From assembly GCA_023512345.1 (NCBI GenBank), contig JAILZT010000022.1, forward strand, positions 1-64,000: a stretch of 64,000 bases of DNA, in the 5' to 3' direction. A model generated the notes under the pieces. That model was not told where the DNA came from and ran no database searches. It saw only the letters and a list, made by a program, of their open reading frames with translations. The DNA is from Paenibacillus sp. (GTDB lineage: Bacteria; Bacillota; Bacilli; Paenibacillales; Paenibacillaceae). The translations under genes and the position numbers were made by a program. This document shows, piece after piece, positions 17,674-27,700 of the stretch (position 1 is its first letter; each line of letters opens with the position of its first letter).

Positions 17674-19884
17674 ATGGGAATTCAATATATCTCTAATGAA
17701 CGCATCTTTCATCTTCAAAGTAAAGAAACCAGCTATGTTATTCAACTTCTCCATGTCGGAGTACCGGCGCACGTATATTGGGGCAAAAAAATCCGGTCAG
17801 GTGGATTGTCCTCTATCTTGCAGCGAGTAGAAAGATGCTCGTTCTCTCCAAATCCTTTTCCGGAAGATATGTCGATTTCGTATGATACACTACCGCAGGA
17901 ATATCCTGCTTACGGAGTTGGGGACTTCCGTCACCCAGCCTATCAGATTCAAGCCGAGAACGGGACTACCGCTTCGGAAGCTATTTATGACAAACATCGA
18001 ATTTATAAAGGCAAGCCTTCCCTCGAAGGTCTTCCATCTACCTACGTTGAACATGAGGATGAAGCAGAAACGCTGGAGTTAGAGTTGTTCGATGCTACAG
18101 CCGGGATGCGTATTATTTTATCCTATACAGTGTTTAATGAATTGAATGCTATTACTCGTTCGGTTCGGTTCATCAATGAAGGAACAGAATCCTTCAGATT
18201 GCTTCGTGGCCTTAGTATGAGCATTGATTTCCGTGATTCCAATTATGATCTCTTACACTTGTCAGGTTCTTGGGCACGGGAAAGATATATGGAGAGAAGA
18301 GCTCTTGCTTCGGGAATGCAGGGTGTTGAAAGCCGCAGGGGGGCCAGCAGTCATGCACACAATCCATTTCTAGCTTTGCTGTCCAAAGGGGCCGATGAAG
18401 ATCATGGCGATGTATACGGAGTAAGTCTTGTATATAGCGGCGGTTTCTCCGCGCAAGTAGAGGTTGAACAGTACCATACGACCCGTCTGTCCATCGGGAT
18501 CAACCCGTTTGACTTCAATTGGCTGCTCGAAGCGGGACAATCGTTCCAAACCCCGGAAGCTGTGTTAGTATTCTCGGCTGACGGAATGGGTTCTATGTCT
18601 AGAACCTATCATAAATTGTATCGTACCCGCTTATGCCGCGGCACCTTCCGTGATCAGACTCGTCCTGTATTAGTTAATAACTGGGAAGCGACTTATTTTG
18701 ACTTTAACGCTGACAAAATTGAGAGTATTGCTCGGGCCGGCAGTGAGCTAGGCTTGGAACTGTTTGTTCTTGACGATGGCTGGTTTGGGCACAGAGATGA
18801 CGATAAAAGTTCGCTGGGTGACTGGTTCGTAGATCCTAAGAAACTACCTGCCGGATTGGATGATTTGGCTCAGCGGGTGAATAAGTTAGATATGCAGTTC
18901 GGCCTTTGGTTCGAACCCGAAATGATCTCACCGGATAGTGAATTGTACCGCCAGCACCCGGATTGGTGTCTGCATGTACCGAATCGCCGCAGAACTGAAG
19001 GCCGGAAGCAGCTAGTTCTTGATTTCTCTCGTGAGGATGTTTGCCAAGCTATAGGAGATCGAATCGCAGACGTTCTGCGTAGTGCTCCAATTTCTTATGT
19101 GAAATGGGACATGAACCGGAATATGACTGAGATTGGTTCGGCGCTGTTGCCTGCAGAGAGACAACGTGAGACTGCTCATCGTTATATACTCGGGCTCTAC
19201 AAGGTGCTTGAACGGATCACTTCGGAGTTCCCGAATGTATTGTTCGAGAGCTGCTCGGGAGGCGGAGGCCGTTTTGACCCGGGTATGCTGTATTATATGC
19301 CGCAGACTTGGACGAGCGATAACACCGACGCGATAAGCCGACTAAAAATTCAGTATGGTACAAGTATTGTTTACCCGCTTAGTTCAATGGGCAGCCATGT
19401 ATCTGCCGTACCGAATCACCAGGTACATCGCAATACATCATTAGAGCTGCGTGGTCATATCGCAATGTCAGGCAACTTCGGATATGAGCTGGATTTAACT
19501 AAGTTTACCGAAGAGGAGAAAGAAATCGTTCGTGAACAGGTAGCCTTGTATAAAGAGCTGCGTAACCTCGTTCAATTCGGTGATCAGTACAGACTACTTA
19601 GTCCATTTGAAGGTAATGAAACTTCTTGGCTGATCGTCTCAGAGGATAAGTCGGAGGCTGTTGTGGTATATGCCCGGGTCCTGGCTGAGCCTAATGATTC
19701 CCTATACTACTTGCGCCTGAAGGGTCTTGATCCAGAGGCCGACTATGAGTGGGTTGAAGGTGGAGGCGTTTATGGTGGTGACCACTTGATGTATGCAGGT
19801 TTGCCGATTCCGGATCTTCACGGTGACTTCCAAAGTGTGCTGTGGCGGTTTAGAAAAGTAGCAAGCGAATCTGTAACAAATTAG
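17674..19884 (+). CDS. GH36 alpha-galactosidase
   Basis: A 736-aa intracellular alpha-galactosidase that releases terminal alpha-1,6-galactose from raffinose-type sugars or galactomannan oligosaccharides. It has the N-terminal beta-supersandwich (about 1-320), a TIM barrel (about 325-640) and a C-terminal beta domain. The nucleophile is D479 in KWDMNR; the acid/base is D549 in SDNTD; the conserved ESCSGGGGRFD precedes it. The length is typical of bacterial tetrameric GH36. GGAGGG lies 5 nt before ATG 17674. A bidirectional terminator follows. Confidence 0.95.
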   Translation: MGIQYISNERIFHLQSKETSYVIQLLHVGVPAHVYWGKKIRSGGLSSILQRVERCSFSPNPFPEDMSISYDTLPQEYPAYGVGDFRHPAYQIQAENGTTASEAIYDKHRIYKGKPSLEGLPSTYVEHEDEAETLELELFDATAGMRIILSYTVFNELNAITRSVRFINEGTESFRLLRGLSMSIDFRDSNYDLLHLSGSWARERYMERRALASGMQGVESRRGASSHAHNPFLALLSKGADEDHGDVYGVSLVYSGGFSAQVEVEQYHTTRLSIGINPFDFNWLLEAGQSFQTPEAVLVFSADGMGSMSRTYHKLYRTRLCRGTFRDQTRPVLVNNWEATYFDFNADKIESIARAGSELGLELFVLDDGWFGHRDDDKSSLGDWFVDPKKLPAGLDDLAQRVNKLDMQFGLWFEPEMISPDSELYRQHPDWCLHVPNRRRTEGRKQLVLDFSREDVCQAIGDRIADVLRSAPISYVKWDMNRNMTEIGSALLPAERQRETAHRYILGLYKVLERITSEFPNVLFESCSGGGGRFDPGMLYYMPQTWTSDNTDAISRLKIQYGTSIVYPLSSMGSHVSAVPNHQVHRNTSLELRGHIAMSGNFGYELDLTKFTEEEKEIVREQVALYKELRNLVQFGDQYRLLSPFEGNETSWLIVSEDKSEAVVVYARVLAEPNDSLYYLRLKGLDPEADYEWVEGGGVYGGDHLMYAGLPIPDLHGDFQSVLWRFRKVASESVTN

Positions 19885-19904
19885 TTAGTATGAATATTTC
19901 TTAA

Positions 19905-19966
19905 AAATAAAGAAGCTGTCTGAAGGCATGTACAAAATGCCGTCCGGACAGCTTCTTTATTTCGTT
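19905..19966. terminator. Bidirectional terminator (GH36 / nitroreductase)
   Basis: A 16-bp perfect stem, AAATAAAGAAGCTGTC (19905-19920) with GACAGCTTCTTTATTT (19947-19962), T-rich on both strands. It serves two convergent genes. Confidence 0.9.
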
Positions 19967-19985
19967 TTGTTACTTATACCCGAAC

Positions 19986-20609
19986 TTATACTCCGATAAA
20001 TTCTACGAATTCATTCACTGGTTTGCGGTAACCACGGGGTCTAACTTTGTGTTGGTTATCTTTGCCGATAGTAATCAGCATAACAGGGACCAGATTCTCA
20101 GGCAGCTGCAAGGTTGTTGCAATGGCGCCAGGATCGAAGCCGATCATCGGGCAAGTGTCCCAGCCTTTATCCTTGGCAATAAGCATGAATTGCATGGCAG
20201 ACAGGGATGCGTTCCGTATGGCATCTTCACGTTGGAAGGTGTCATTTCCTATGTAGGCGTTGTTGATGGATTCGATGGTTTGATCATATTGATCTTCTGT
20301 CAGGGCTCCGAGCATTTTGAGTCCACCATAAATTTCAGGTGCTTGAAGATAAGCATGTTTATCCCCCAACACTACAATTACTGCGGAAGCGGTATGGATT
20401 TTATATTGGCCATAGGCACCACTGCGAATCTCTTCCTTCAAAGTTTCGTTCGCAACGACTTTATAATGCGTATGTTGAAGATTATAGGCCGATGGGGCCA
20501 GTCGTGCCAATGAGAACATCTCCTCCAGTTCATTTTGCGGGATCTTAATACCCTCAACAAAATTATTAGCGGATCTGCGGGACTGGACTAAATCTGTAAA
20601 AGTACTCAT
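19986..20609 (-). CDS. NAD(P)H nitroreductase family protein
   Basis: A 207-aa FMN-dependent oxidoreductase of the nitroreductase fold, probably cytoplasmic and dimeric. The N-terminal QSRRSANNF is the usual FMN-phosphate-binding region, and the SAYNLQHTHYKVV segment and the C-terminal RPRGYRKP are typical. The substrate (quinones, nitroaromatics or a flavin) cannot be read. GGAGG (complement of 20618-20622) fits the ATG at 20609 or 20612; a longer in-frame start at 20642 lacks a ribosome site. Confidence 0.85.
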   Translation of the reverse strand: MSTFTDLVQSRRSANNFVEGIKIPQNELEEMFSLARLAPSAYNLQHTHYKVVANETLKEEIRSGAYGQYKIHTASAVIVVLGDKHAYLQAPEIYGGLKMLGALTEDQYDQTIESINNAYIGNDTFQREDAIRNASLSAMQFMLIAKDKGWDTCPMIGFDPGAIATTLQLPENLVPVMLITIGKDNQHKVRPRGYRKPVNEFVEFIGV

Positions 20610-20919
20610 CATTAAAACCTCCATGTCTATTTGTGGGATCAATAATCATTGATAAATGATATTAATAAATTAACTTACTATATGTTACTTACTAAACATA
20701 TCACAGTGTAACCTTGGAGTCAATGATGAAATGTACTTTAGAACTTAAGTTTTTTATGTACATAAATGTAAATTATTTCTTGTGAATTCAAGAGAATCAC
20801 ACTAAACTTATAAGTGACTCATAAATTTGCACAATAGGGAACAATGCGTTTGTAAAGTTAAATTTGATATAATAGATAGGGCTATTTTGGTAAAAGTTAA
20901 TCTGAGGAGGATTCCATGT

Positions 20920-21549
20920 ATGAGTTTTAAAACAAATGACGTTATATTATTTCAAGGGGACAGTATTACGGATTGGGGACGGAATTATGAAGACGCTTCC
21001 TCACTGGGTGTAGGCTATGCATTAATGGTTGGCTCGCGTCTGGGGCATATGTTTCCTGAGAAGAATCTTACTTTTTTTAACCGGGGCATAGGCGGTAATC
21101 GTGCAGTAGATTTACAAGAGCGTTGGGATAAAGATTGTCTCGAATTGAAGCCGACCTGGGTATCCATTTATATTGGAATTAACGACACCTGGCGCTGCAT
21201 GGATTCAGGAGAGGAAACGACGCCGGAGCAGTTCGAAGCCTCCTATCGTGATTTGATTGAGCGTACACGGAAATCTCTTGACGCTAAGCTGGTTCTTATT
21301 GAGCCGTTCGTTCTGCCCGTACCTGAGGACCGCAAAGGCTGGCGTACCGATCTGGATCCGAAAATACATATCGTACGCGAGTTGGCGCGTGAATATGGTG
21401 CACTGCTAGTTCCGCTTGATGGCCTATTTGCGGCAGCATCCGTAAAAGCGGAGTCTTCCTTTTGGGCACCTGACGGTGTACACCCGTCTCCTGCAGGTCA
21501 TGCCCTCATAGCTGATGCTTGGCTTAGAACGGTAGGCGTAATAAGTTAA
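20920..21549 (+). CDS. SGNH/GDSL hydrolase (carbohydrate esterase-like)
   Basis: A 209-aa SGNH-fold esterase. The four consensus blocks are visible: GDSITDWG (catalytic Ser), RGIGGNR (oxyanion Gly), GINDTW (oxyanion Asn) and PDGVHPSPAGH (Asp-His pair). There is no signal peptide, so it is cytoplasmic. In this neighbourhood of glycosidases a sugar-deacetylating role on imported oligosaccharides is plausible but inferred. GAGGAGG lies 9 nt before ATG 20920; an earlier in-frame ATG at 20827 has no ribosome site. Confidence 0.87.
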   Translation: MSFKTNDVILFQGDSITDWGRNYEDASSLGVGYALMVGSRLGHMFPEKNLTFFNRGIGGNRAVDLQERWDKDCLELKPTWVSIYIGINDTWRCMDSGEETTPEQFEASYRDLIERTRKSLDAKLVLIEPFVLPVPEDRKGWRTDLDPKIHIVRELAREYGALLVPLDGLFAAASVKAESSFWAPDGVHPSPAGHALIADAWLRTVGVIS

Positions 21550-21570
21550 CGTTCTTTCTTCTATTATTGG

Positions 21571-21614
21571 AAAAAAGGCTGAAACCGTTCTCTAAAATCG
21601 GTTCAGTCTTTTTT
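21571..21614 (+). terminator. Terminator after SGNH hydrolase
   Basis: AGGCTGAAACCG pairs with CGGTTCAGTCT with small imperfections, followed by six Ts. Confidence 0.85.
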
Positions 21615-21713
21615 GTGTTTTACGAGAAATACTATGAATCTGTTATAATTAGAACAGCTATGTGAAGTTGAAGAAGGAACTTTGCTGTAGCTTTTGATTG
21701 GAGGGATGAGAAG

Positions 21714-22475
21714 TTGTTCGCAGCGATTGCAGTGATCTCGGATATACATAGTAATAAGAATGCACTAGAAGCTGTTCTGCGGGATGCAGATGGGCGTAAT
21801 ATTGACCTCATAGTGAACTTGGGGGACAGTCTGTTCGGACCCGTAGACCCGTTGGGAACGGCCAGGCTTCTGATGCAGCGTGATAATATCGTAAACATCA
21901 TGGGCAATTGCGATGAACTGCTACTTCAGGATGTATACCAATCACTCACTTTTAATTATGTCAAACCTCTGCTTCAAACTGTCCATGAAGACTGGATCAA
22001 AGATCATAAATACAGCTGGAGCTATAGCAGTCTGCTCTTTTGTCATGGAACCCCTTGGAACAATAGTCGTTATCTCCTGGAGCAAATTGCGCCGAGTGGA
22101 GATGTGATCTATAAAAGAATAGAACAATTGACCGAAGAGCTGCAGAGTATCAATCAGCAGATCATTTTTTGTGGTCACAGCCATGTGTATCACTCTATGT
22201 CTCTTCCGGAGGGCAAACTCGTTGTAAATCCGGGTAGTGTAGGTCTGCCCGCATACCAAGATGAAGAACCCTTCCCACATACCATGGAGTCAGGAACACC
22301 TTACGCAAGTTATTGTATATGTCGCAGAGATCTAATAGAAGAAGAAAGCTGGAACATTGAGCATATTCTAGTTAAGTATGATTGGAATGAAGCCGCGGCT
22401 CAAGCGGAACAAAACGGGAGATTGGACTACGCACATCCAATTAGAACAGGTAAGGTGGCACCTAACTCTCCTTGA
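21714..22475 (+). CDS. Metallophosphoesterase (YfcE/MJ0936-like)
   Basis: A 253-aa calcineurin-like phosphoesterase. The metal ligands are seen in order: SDIHSN, LGDSLFGP, GNCDE, CHGTPW and GHSHVY, followed by VNPGSVGLP typical of the YfcE/UPF0025 group. It is a two-metal phosphodiesterase or phosphatase of unknown substrate. The start is TTG 21714, 8 nt after GGAGGG; an ATG at 21706 is out of frame. The aminopeptidase gene follows after 50 bp. Confidence 0.88.
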   Translation: MFAAIAVISDIHSNKNALEAVLRDADGRNIDLIVNLGDSLFGPVDPLGTARLLMQRDNIVNIMGNCDELLLQDVYQSLTFNYVKPLLQTVHEDWIKDHKYSWSYSSLLFCHGTPWNNSRYLLEQIAPSGDVIYKRIEQLTEELQSINQQIIFCGHSHVYHSMSLPEGKLVVNPGSVGLPAYQDEEPFPHTMESGTPYASYCICRRDLIEEESWNIEHILVKYDWNEAAAQAEQNGRLDYAHPIRTGKVAPNSP

Positions 22476-22525
22476 AAAATAGAATATAAGCGATTAATTG
22501 ATAAATACGAGAGGAATGAAACCAA

Positions 22526-23272
22526 ATGACTAGCGATACACCTATAGATTTAGAGGGGCTAAAAGCAGTTGGGAAAGTGGTAGGCTATACAATTGCCGAG
22601 ATGAAAAAGAAAGTAACTCCCGGGATGACAACTGCGGAGCTCGATCAGATTGGAGCAGAAATATTAGAGCAATTTGGCGCCAATTCTGCCCCCAAGAAAA
22701 CGTATAATTTCCCCGGCAGCACCTGTATCAGTGTGAACGAAGAGGTAGCCCATGGGATTCCAGGATCAAGAGTTATTCAAGCTGGAGACCTTATTAATAT
22801 TGATGTATCAGCAGAACTGAATGGCTATTTCGGTGATGCAGGGGTTTCTTTTCAACTGCCGCCCTACGATGACAAGATACTGCACCTCTGCCGCAGTACA
22901 GAAGAAACAATGATGAGTGTGATCAATCATCTGAGAGCTGGGATGAAGGTCAATGAGATTGGCAGAGTTATGGAACTGGAAGCACGTAAACATGGCTATA
23001 ATGTGGTCCGCAATCTTTGCAGCCACGGTATTGGTAAGGCTCTGCACGAGAAGCCGTATGAAATCCTACCTTTTTACAATTCGCGTGTGACCACCGTGCT
23101 GAAAGAGGGGCAGGTTATTACCATAGAACCCTTCCTGTCTACCGGAGCAGATTATGTGGAGCAGCAGTCAGACGGTTGGACACTTAGTGTATCGGATAAC
23201 AGCCGGGTAGCGCAATTTGAGCATACGATTATCGTTACCAAGGGAGAGCCCATAATTCTGACTAGTGCTTAA
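22526..23272 (+). CDS. map: Type I methionine aminopeptidase
   Basis: A 248-aa enzyme that removes initiator Met from nascent proteins. The five metal ligands are in NIDVSAE (Asp), GYFGDAG (Asp), CSHGIGKALHE (His), TIEPFLS (Glu) and QFEHT (Glu). It has no N-terminal zinc-finger extension. GAGAGGAATG precedes the ATG. It is unlikely to be the essential copy next to the ribosomal S10/spc operon, since no ribosomal genes are here; it is probably an extra paralogue. Confidence 0.93.
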   Translation: MTSDTPIDLEGLKAVGKVVGYTIAEMKKKVTPGMTTAELDQIGAEILEQFGANSAPKKTYNFPGSTCISVNEEVAHGIPGSRVIQAGDLINIDVSAELNGYFGDAGVSFQLPPYDDKILHLCRSTEETMMSVINHLRAGMKVNEIGRVMELEARKHGYNVVRNLCSHGIGKALHEKPYEILPFYNSRVTTVLKEGQVITIEPFLSTGADYVEQQSDGWTLSVSDNSRVAQFEHTIIVTKGEPIILTSA

Positions 23273-23324
23273 AATTAAGCGGATATAGGGCAGCTCCTTC
23301 GAATGAATTGGGAGGTTGGGACCG

Positions 23325-23816
23325 GTGAATAAGGTTGCGCGAGTATATGCTATTGTTCTTACTATTATTGTTGCAGTTGGCTTATCCTTCTACATCTATA
23401 AATTTGTCTCACCGGAGCCAACCGCATTGACTGAGGGGCCGTTGCAACCTGATATCACTATTGGTAAGTCTGCAATTAATTATCATAGAGGATCCTACTG
23501 CTGGTTCTCAACTCCCGGGGAGCCTGGAACATGCGGAGATCCGATAGAACCGGGGGCTTTTTACAAAAGGATACACGAAAATGCTGCAAATGCTGAGCCT
23601 GGAGAAGAGGTAACCATTAAGTTTTCGTCTAAACCCGACAAGCTCACACTACAAATTACAGATGAACAAGGATTACAGCAAAAGGTGCTAGGAGATACAG
23701 GTCCGCGCTTTACTTTGCCTGAAAAAGAGGGTTACTATCGTTATGTTATATCAGCTGCATGGGGGACGGAAAACGAGGCTTCTTATTATTTTGGAGTAAC
23801 GATACTGAATAAGTAA
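23325..23816 (+). CDS. Exported membrane-anchored protein, unknown
   Basis: A 163-aa protein with one N-terminal hydrophobic segment (about 6-26) and an extracellular beta-rich domain carrying HRGSYCWFSTPGEPGTCGD, whose two cysteines could form a disulfide. No family was assigned. GTG 23325 lies 9 nt after GGAGG (23311-23315). It sits 52 bp after methionine aminopeptidase, probably in the same transcript. Confidence 0.7.
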   Translation: MNKVARVYAIVLTIIVAVGLSFYIYKFVSPEPTALTEGPLQPDITIGKSAINYHRGSYCWFSTPGEPGTCGDPIEPGAFYKRIHENAANAEPGEEVTIKFSSKPDKLTLQITDEQGLQQKVLGDTGPRFTLPEKEGYYRYVISAAWGTENEASYYFGVTILNK

Positions 23817-23857
23817 ATCTACAAAGAAAGAATAGAATTCAACGGGGGGGTTCTAGG

Positions 23858-24673
23858 ATGACTCTGAAAGTAAAGGTGATAGTTCCCTTTCAACAATGGA
23901 TCAATGATAAAGCGCACTGGGGGCAGCTTACCGATTATATGTTAAAAGAAAGCCATCTGCCCGGACCTAGGGCTAACCTGGGGTTGTCGGACAGCTTTAC
24001 GGGGTTTTTTTGTAAGTCTGAGCTAACAGATACAGCCTGGGAGCTGCTTAACTTCTGGGCAAACTCATCAGAGGCAGAGGGGGATACAAATGAACCTCTT
24101 ATGTTCCTGTCTTTTTGCGCAGTTAGGGCCTGTGGTGCTTACTATGGGTATGCGGGTGAGGATCGGAGAGGCGTTATTCGTCATATTCTCAAATCAGGAA
24201 TGAATGATTCCCGATGGCGCATGCGTGAGGCGGCTGCGATGGGGCTGCAAAGTATTGGGGAGCATGATTTTACACTCCTATCCCAATTGTTGGACACCTG
24301 GAAACTGGGGGCGAATCCGCTTGAACAGCGGGCCTTTGTTGCGGCACTAGCTCATCCGCCTTTACTTAAGGTGCAAGAGAATACCTTGTATTGTCTAAGT
24401 TTGGCTTCTGAGATTATGGAGGGAATCGCTAAAAGTGATGCGATACCGGCTGATCCTGAACATTTTCGTGTGCTGTCTAAGGGGCTGGAGTACAGTCTTA
24501 GCGTATTTGTTGCGAGTGAACCAGTAGCCGGTTTCGCTATGCTTCGGAATTTTGCTCAAAGTAAGGATGCCCGCATCGTTAAAATTGTGAAGAGTAATCT
24601 CGGTAAAGCAAGACTCAGTAAGAAGTATGGTTCCCAGGTTGCTGATATCCTCTTGGAATTAACGATGAAGTGA
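23858..24673 (+). CDS. HEAT-repeat-like helical protein
   Basis: A 271-aa, largely helical protein with HEAT-like units such as DSRWRMREAAAMGLQSIG and DARIVKIVKSNLGKARL. These recall DNA alkylation repair or PBS-lyase HEAT proteins, but the AlkD DNA-binding residues are not evident. No function is assigned. The ATG follows GGGGGGG. It is convergent with the nitrate reductase gene. Confidence 0.65.
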   Translation: MTLKVKVIVPFQQWINDKAHWGQLTDYMLKESHLPGPRANLGLSDSFTGFFCKSELTDTAWELLNFWANSSEAEGDTNEPLMFLSFCAVRACGAYYGYAGEDRRGVIRHILKSGMNDSRWRMREAAAMGLQSIGEHDFTLLSQLLDTWKLGANPLEQRAFVAALAHPPLLKVQENTLYCLSLASEIMEGIAKSDAIPADPEHFRVLSKGLEYSLSVFVASEPVAGFAMLRNFAQSKDARIVKIVKSNLGKARLSKKYGSQVADILLELTMK

Positions 24674-24790
24674 AATGTAACTATAATGTTCATCCAGGAG
24701 TGGCAGGAGCCAAGCTTGCGCGTAGCTCTGCGTAATTACACTACTCCTGATATTATATAAGGCGCAAAATGCATAGAAAGGGTATAACCC

Positions 24791-27700
24791 TTAATACACA
24801 TCCCGTGAGTATCTCTTCGTTTGTGACATCTCTCTTACGTAAACTTCTGCTTCATCCGCGCTCATCCCGCCATGCTCTTGAATGACTTTTCTGAGGGCAG
24901 TATCGACCTCTTTTGCCATTCTATTGGCATCTCCGCAGACATAGAAGTGGGCGCCTTCAGCTATCCAAGACCACAGTTCGGCCCCATGCTCTATCATACG
25001 GTGCTGCACATAGATTTTCTCAGACTGGTCACGTGAAAAGGCGGTATCCAAGCGATGGAGATAACCTTCATTTTGTATCCTTTCAAGCTCTTCCTTGAAG
25101 TAGAAATCACTATCCTCACGTTGTTCCCCGAAGATTAACCAATTCTTACCCTTTGCTCCTGTTGCTTGACGCTCTTGCAGAAAACCGCGGAAAGGTCCGA
25201 CACCTGTACCGGGACCCACCATAATCATTGGGACATCCGGGTTTGCAGGTGGGCGAAAATGAGCCGATTTTTGAATGAAGATTGGAATTTGAGTATGGTG
25301 TTTCGCTTGATCAGCGAGAAATGTGGAACATACACCCTTGCGGATTTTTCCGTTGTATTCGTACCGTACAGTGGAGACCGTTACATGTACTTCATCCGGA
25401 TTAGCCTTCGGGCTGGATGAAATAGAATACATACGTGGCTGCAAAGCTTTGAGCATATGGATGAATGCATCTGCACTGATGGTTATTGGGAACTCTTGAA
25501 GTAAATCAATCAGTTGACGCCCCCAAAGCCATTTTTGCAGTTGGTTTTTATTTTCTTTTTTAAGAAGATCGTTAGGAAAACTGTTGCTTGATTGATCATG
25601 AATGAACTGGAGCATTGCCGGCGTTATACGAGTGATATCGAAGTGCCGAAGCAGAGCCTCTTGTAAAGGCATTTCTCCATGTTCTTTTACCGTCACTGTA
25701 ATATTAGGCTCCAGTTGGACTGCAACTAAAATCTCTTCAATGAGCTCAGGACAATTGGTCGGCCAGACCCCAAGAGCATCTCCGGCTTCAAACTGTAAAT
25801 TGGTGTTTTTAAGATTAAATACATAATGACGTGTTTCTTTCTCGGAGCTCTCTTTACTAAGAAGGCGGTTGGTTAAAATGTGTGTCTGAAGCGGATGATC
25901 ACGGTCATATCCGTTTTTGTCAGGAATTTCAAGTGTAGCTGCTGATTCCAAAGGGACAAGCGCCTTTGCTGGATGGCTGCTTGACTCGTCTAATACCGCC
26001 TCAATAGCATGAATCCATGTCTCAACCTGCTCCTGAAAATCAGTGTCGCAATCGACACAATCATAAAGACGCTGAGCGCCTAGCTGCTCCAGCCGAGTAT
26101 CTAGATTGCGCCCAAATCCACAAAATTGATCAAAGTTGGAATCTCCAAAGGCGAGAACAGCATATTGAAGATTCGATAAGCTTAGGATGTGATCTGTATT
26201 CAGTGACCGCCAAAAGTATTCACCGTTATCTGGAGGATCGCCGGCTCCGAAGGTGCTCGTTACGAATAATACAAAGCGTTCCTGGGACAACTCTGCTATG
26301 GGATAGTCATTCATATTCACTAGTCGGGTATCATGACCAGAGGCTTGAAGCGTTTTGGCACAGTCGAGTGCTGCATCTTCTGCATTTCCGGTTTGCGAGG
26401 CCCAAAGAATAGTGACCGGAGCTTTTACTGCTGTCACCATTTGCGGAGCTGGCGTCGAAATTTCCGGTGTTATCGGTTCAGGAAGATAGGTCCGGGAGAA
26501 TAATCCAGCCAACAAGCCATCCAACCAAATTCGCTTGGTCGGTTCAAGAGGAGCGGTGGGAGGCAAGACCGGAATGCCGGGAGATTGCAGCGATTCCTTT
26601 GTGCGTAGACTGGTTATGAGTCCTGAAACGTATATTTTTTCATGATCATTTAGCGTCAGTGGCGTAGATGATTCAATACCCAGTATGCTGGCGAGCGTAT
26701 CCATTTGCGCCATATGCACGGCCTCCTTTTGTTTGCTAGTAGCTTTGGCTGTAAGAATAGGTGATCGAACATCAGTCTTCTCTGGTGAAGTGAGCTTGGG
26801 TGTAGGTTGAACTAAGGCTTTGGTAATCGACACCGAGCAGTATTTGAATTCAGGCTGAAGAGAAATCGGATCAATGGCATCACTCGTAACCTCATTTATC
26901 GCAAGATTTTCACCAAAAACATCATTCCAATGAAAGGGTGCAAAACAATTGCCAGGACGGACTCTATCTGTAATTAATGCGGGTAGTATGGCCAACCCTC
27001 GGCGTGATCGAACTTCCACGGGATCCTGATCCTGTATGTCTAGAGTTGCCGCATCTTCAGTATGAATTTCAATAAAAGGGCCCGGGTTCAGTTTGTTCAA
27101 TTTTGAAATCTTTCCAGTCTTGGTCATCGTATGCCATTGATGCTGTAAACGGCCGGTATTTAGGACTAAAGGATAGTCGCTGTCCGGCATCTCATGAGGC
27201 GGTAAGAAGGGGCGTGCTAAAAATATACCTTTACCGCTTTCTGTTGGGAATACGATTCGCGGGCTGTTACCTTCTTCATCTACTTTAAGATTTTGGCTGA
27301 TCCCATTATTCAAGTAACGAATAGGATTTCGGTCTGTACTGCTTGGAGCACACGGCCATTGCCTTGGTGTTTCACGTAATCGTTCGTAGGTAGCGCCCCG
27401 AATGTCATAGCCGCTTTTAGGATTCCAGGCCTGCTGGATTTCCTGATAGACTTCAGCTGAGGAGGTGTATGAAAATCCTGAGGAGTAGCCCATCTCGCAG
27501 GCAACTTTGGCTATAATTTGCCAGTCAGGTAAGGCTTCACCAGGCGGTTCAACTGCTTTTTGCGCTAGTGTTAAGTTGCGTTCGGAGTTAATCATTACGC
27601 CTTCGCCTTCTGACCATAATGCTCCAGGCAACATAATGTCGGCATAAAGATTCGTTTCTGTATCATAGAAAGCATCCTGCGTAATCACCAGTTCAGCGGC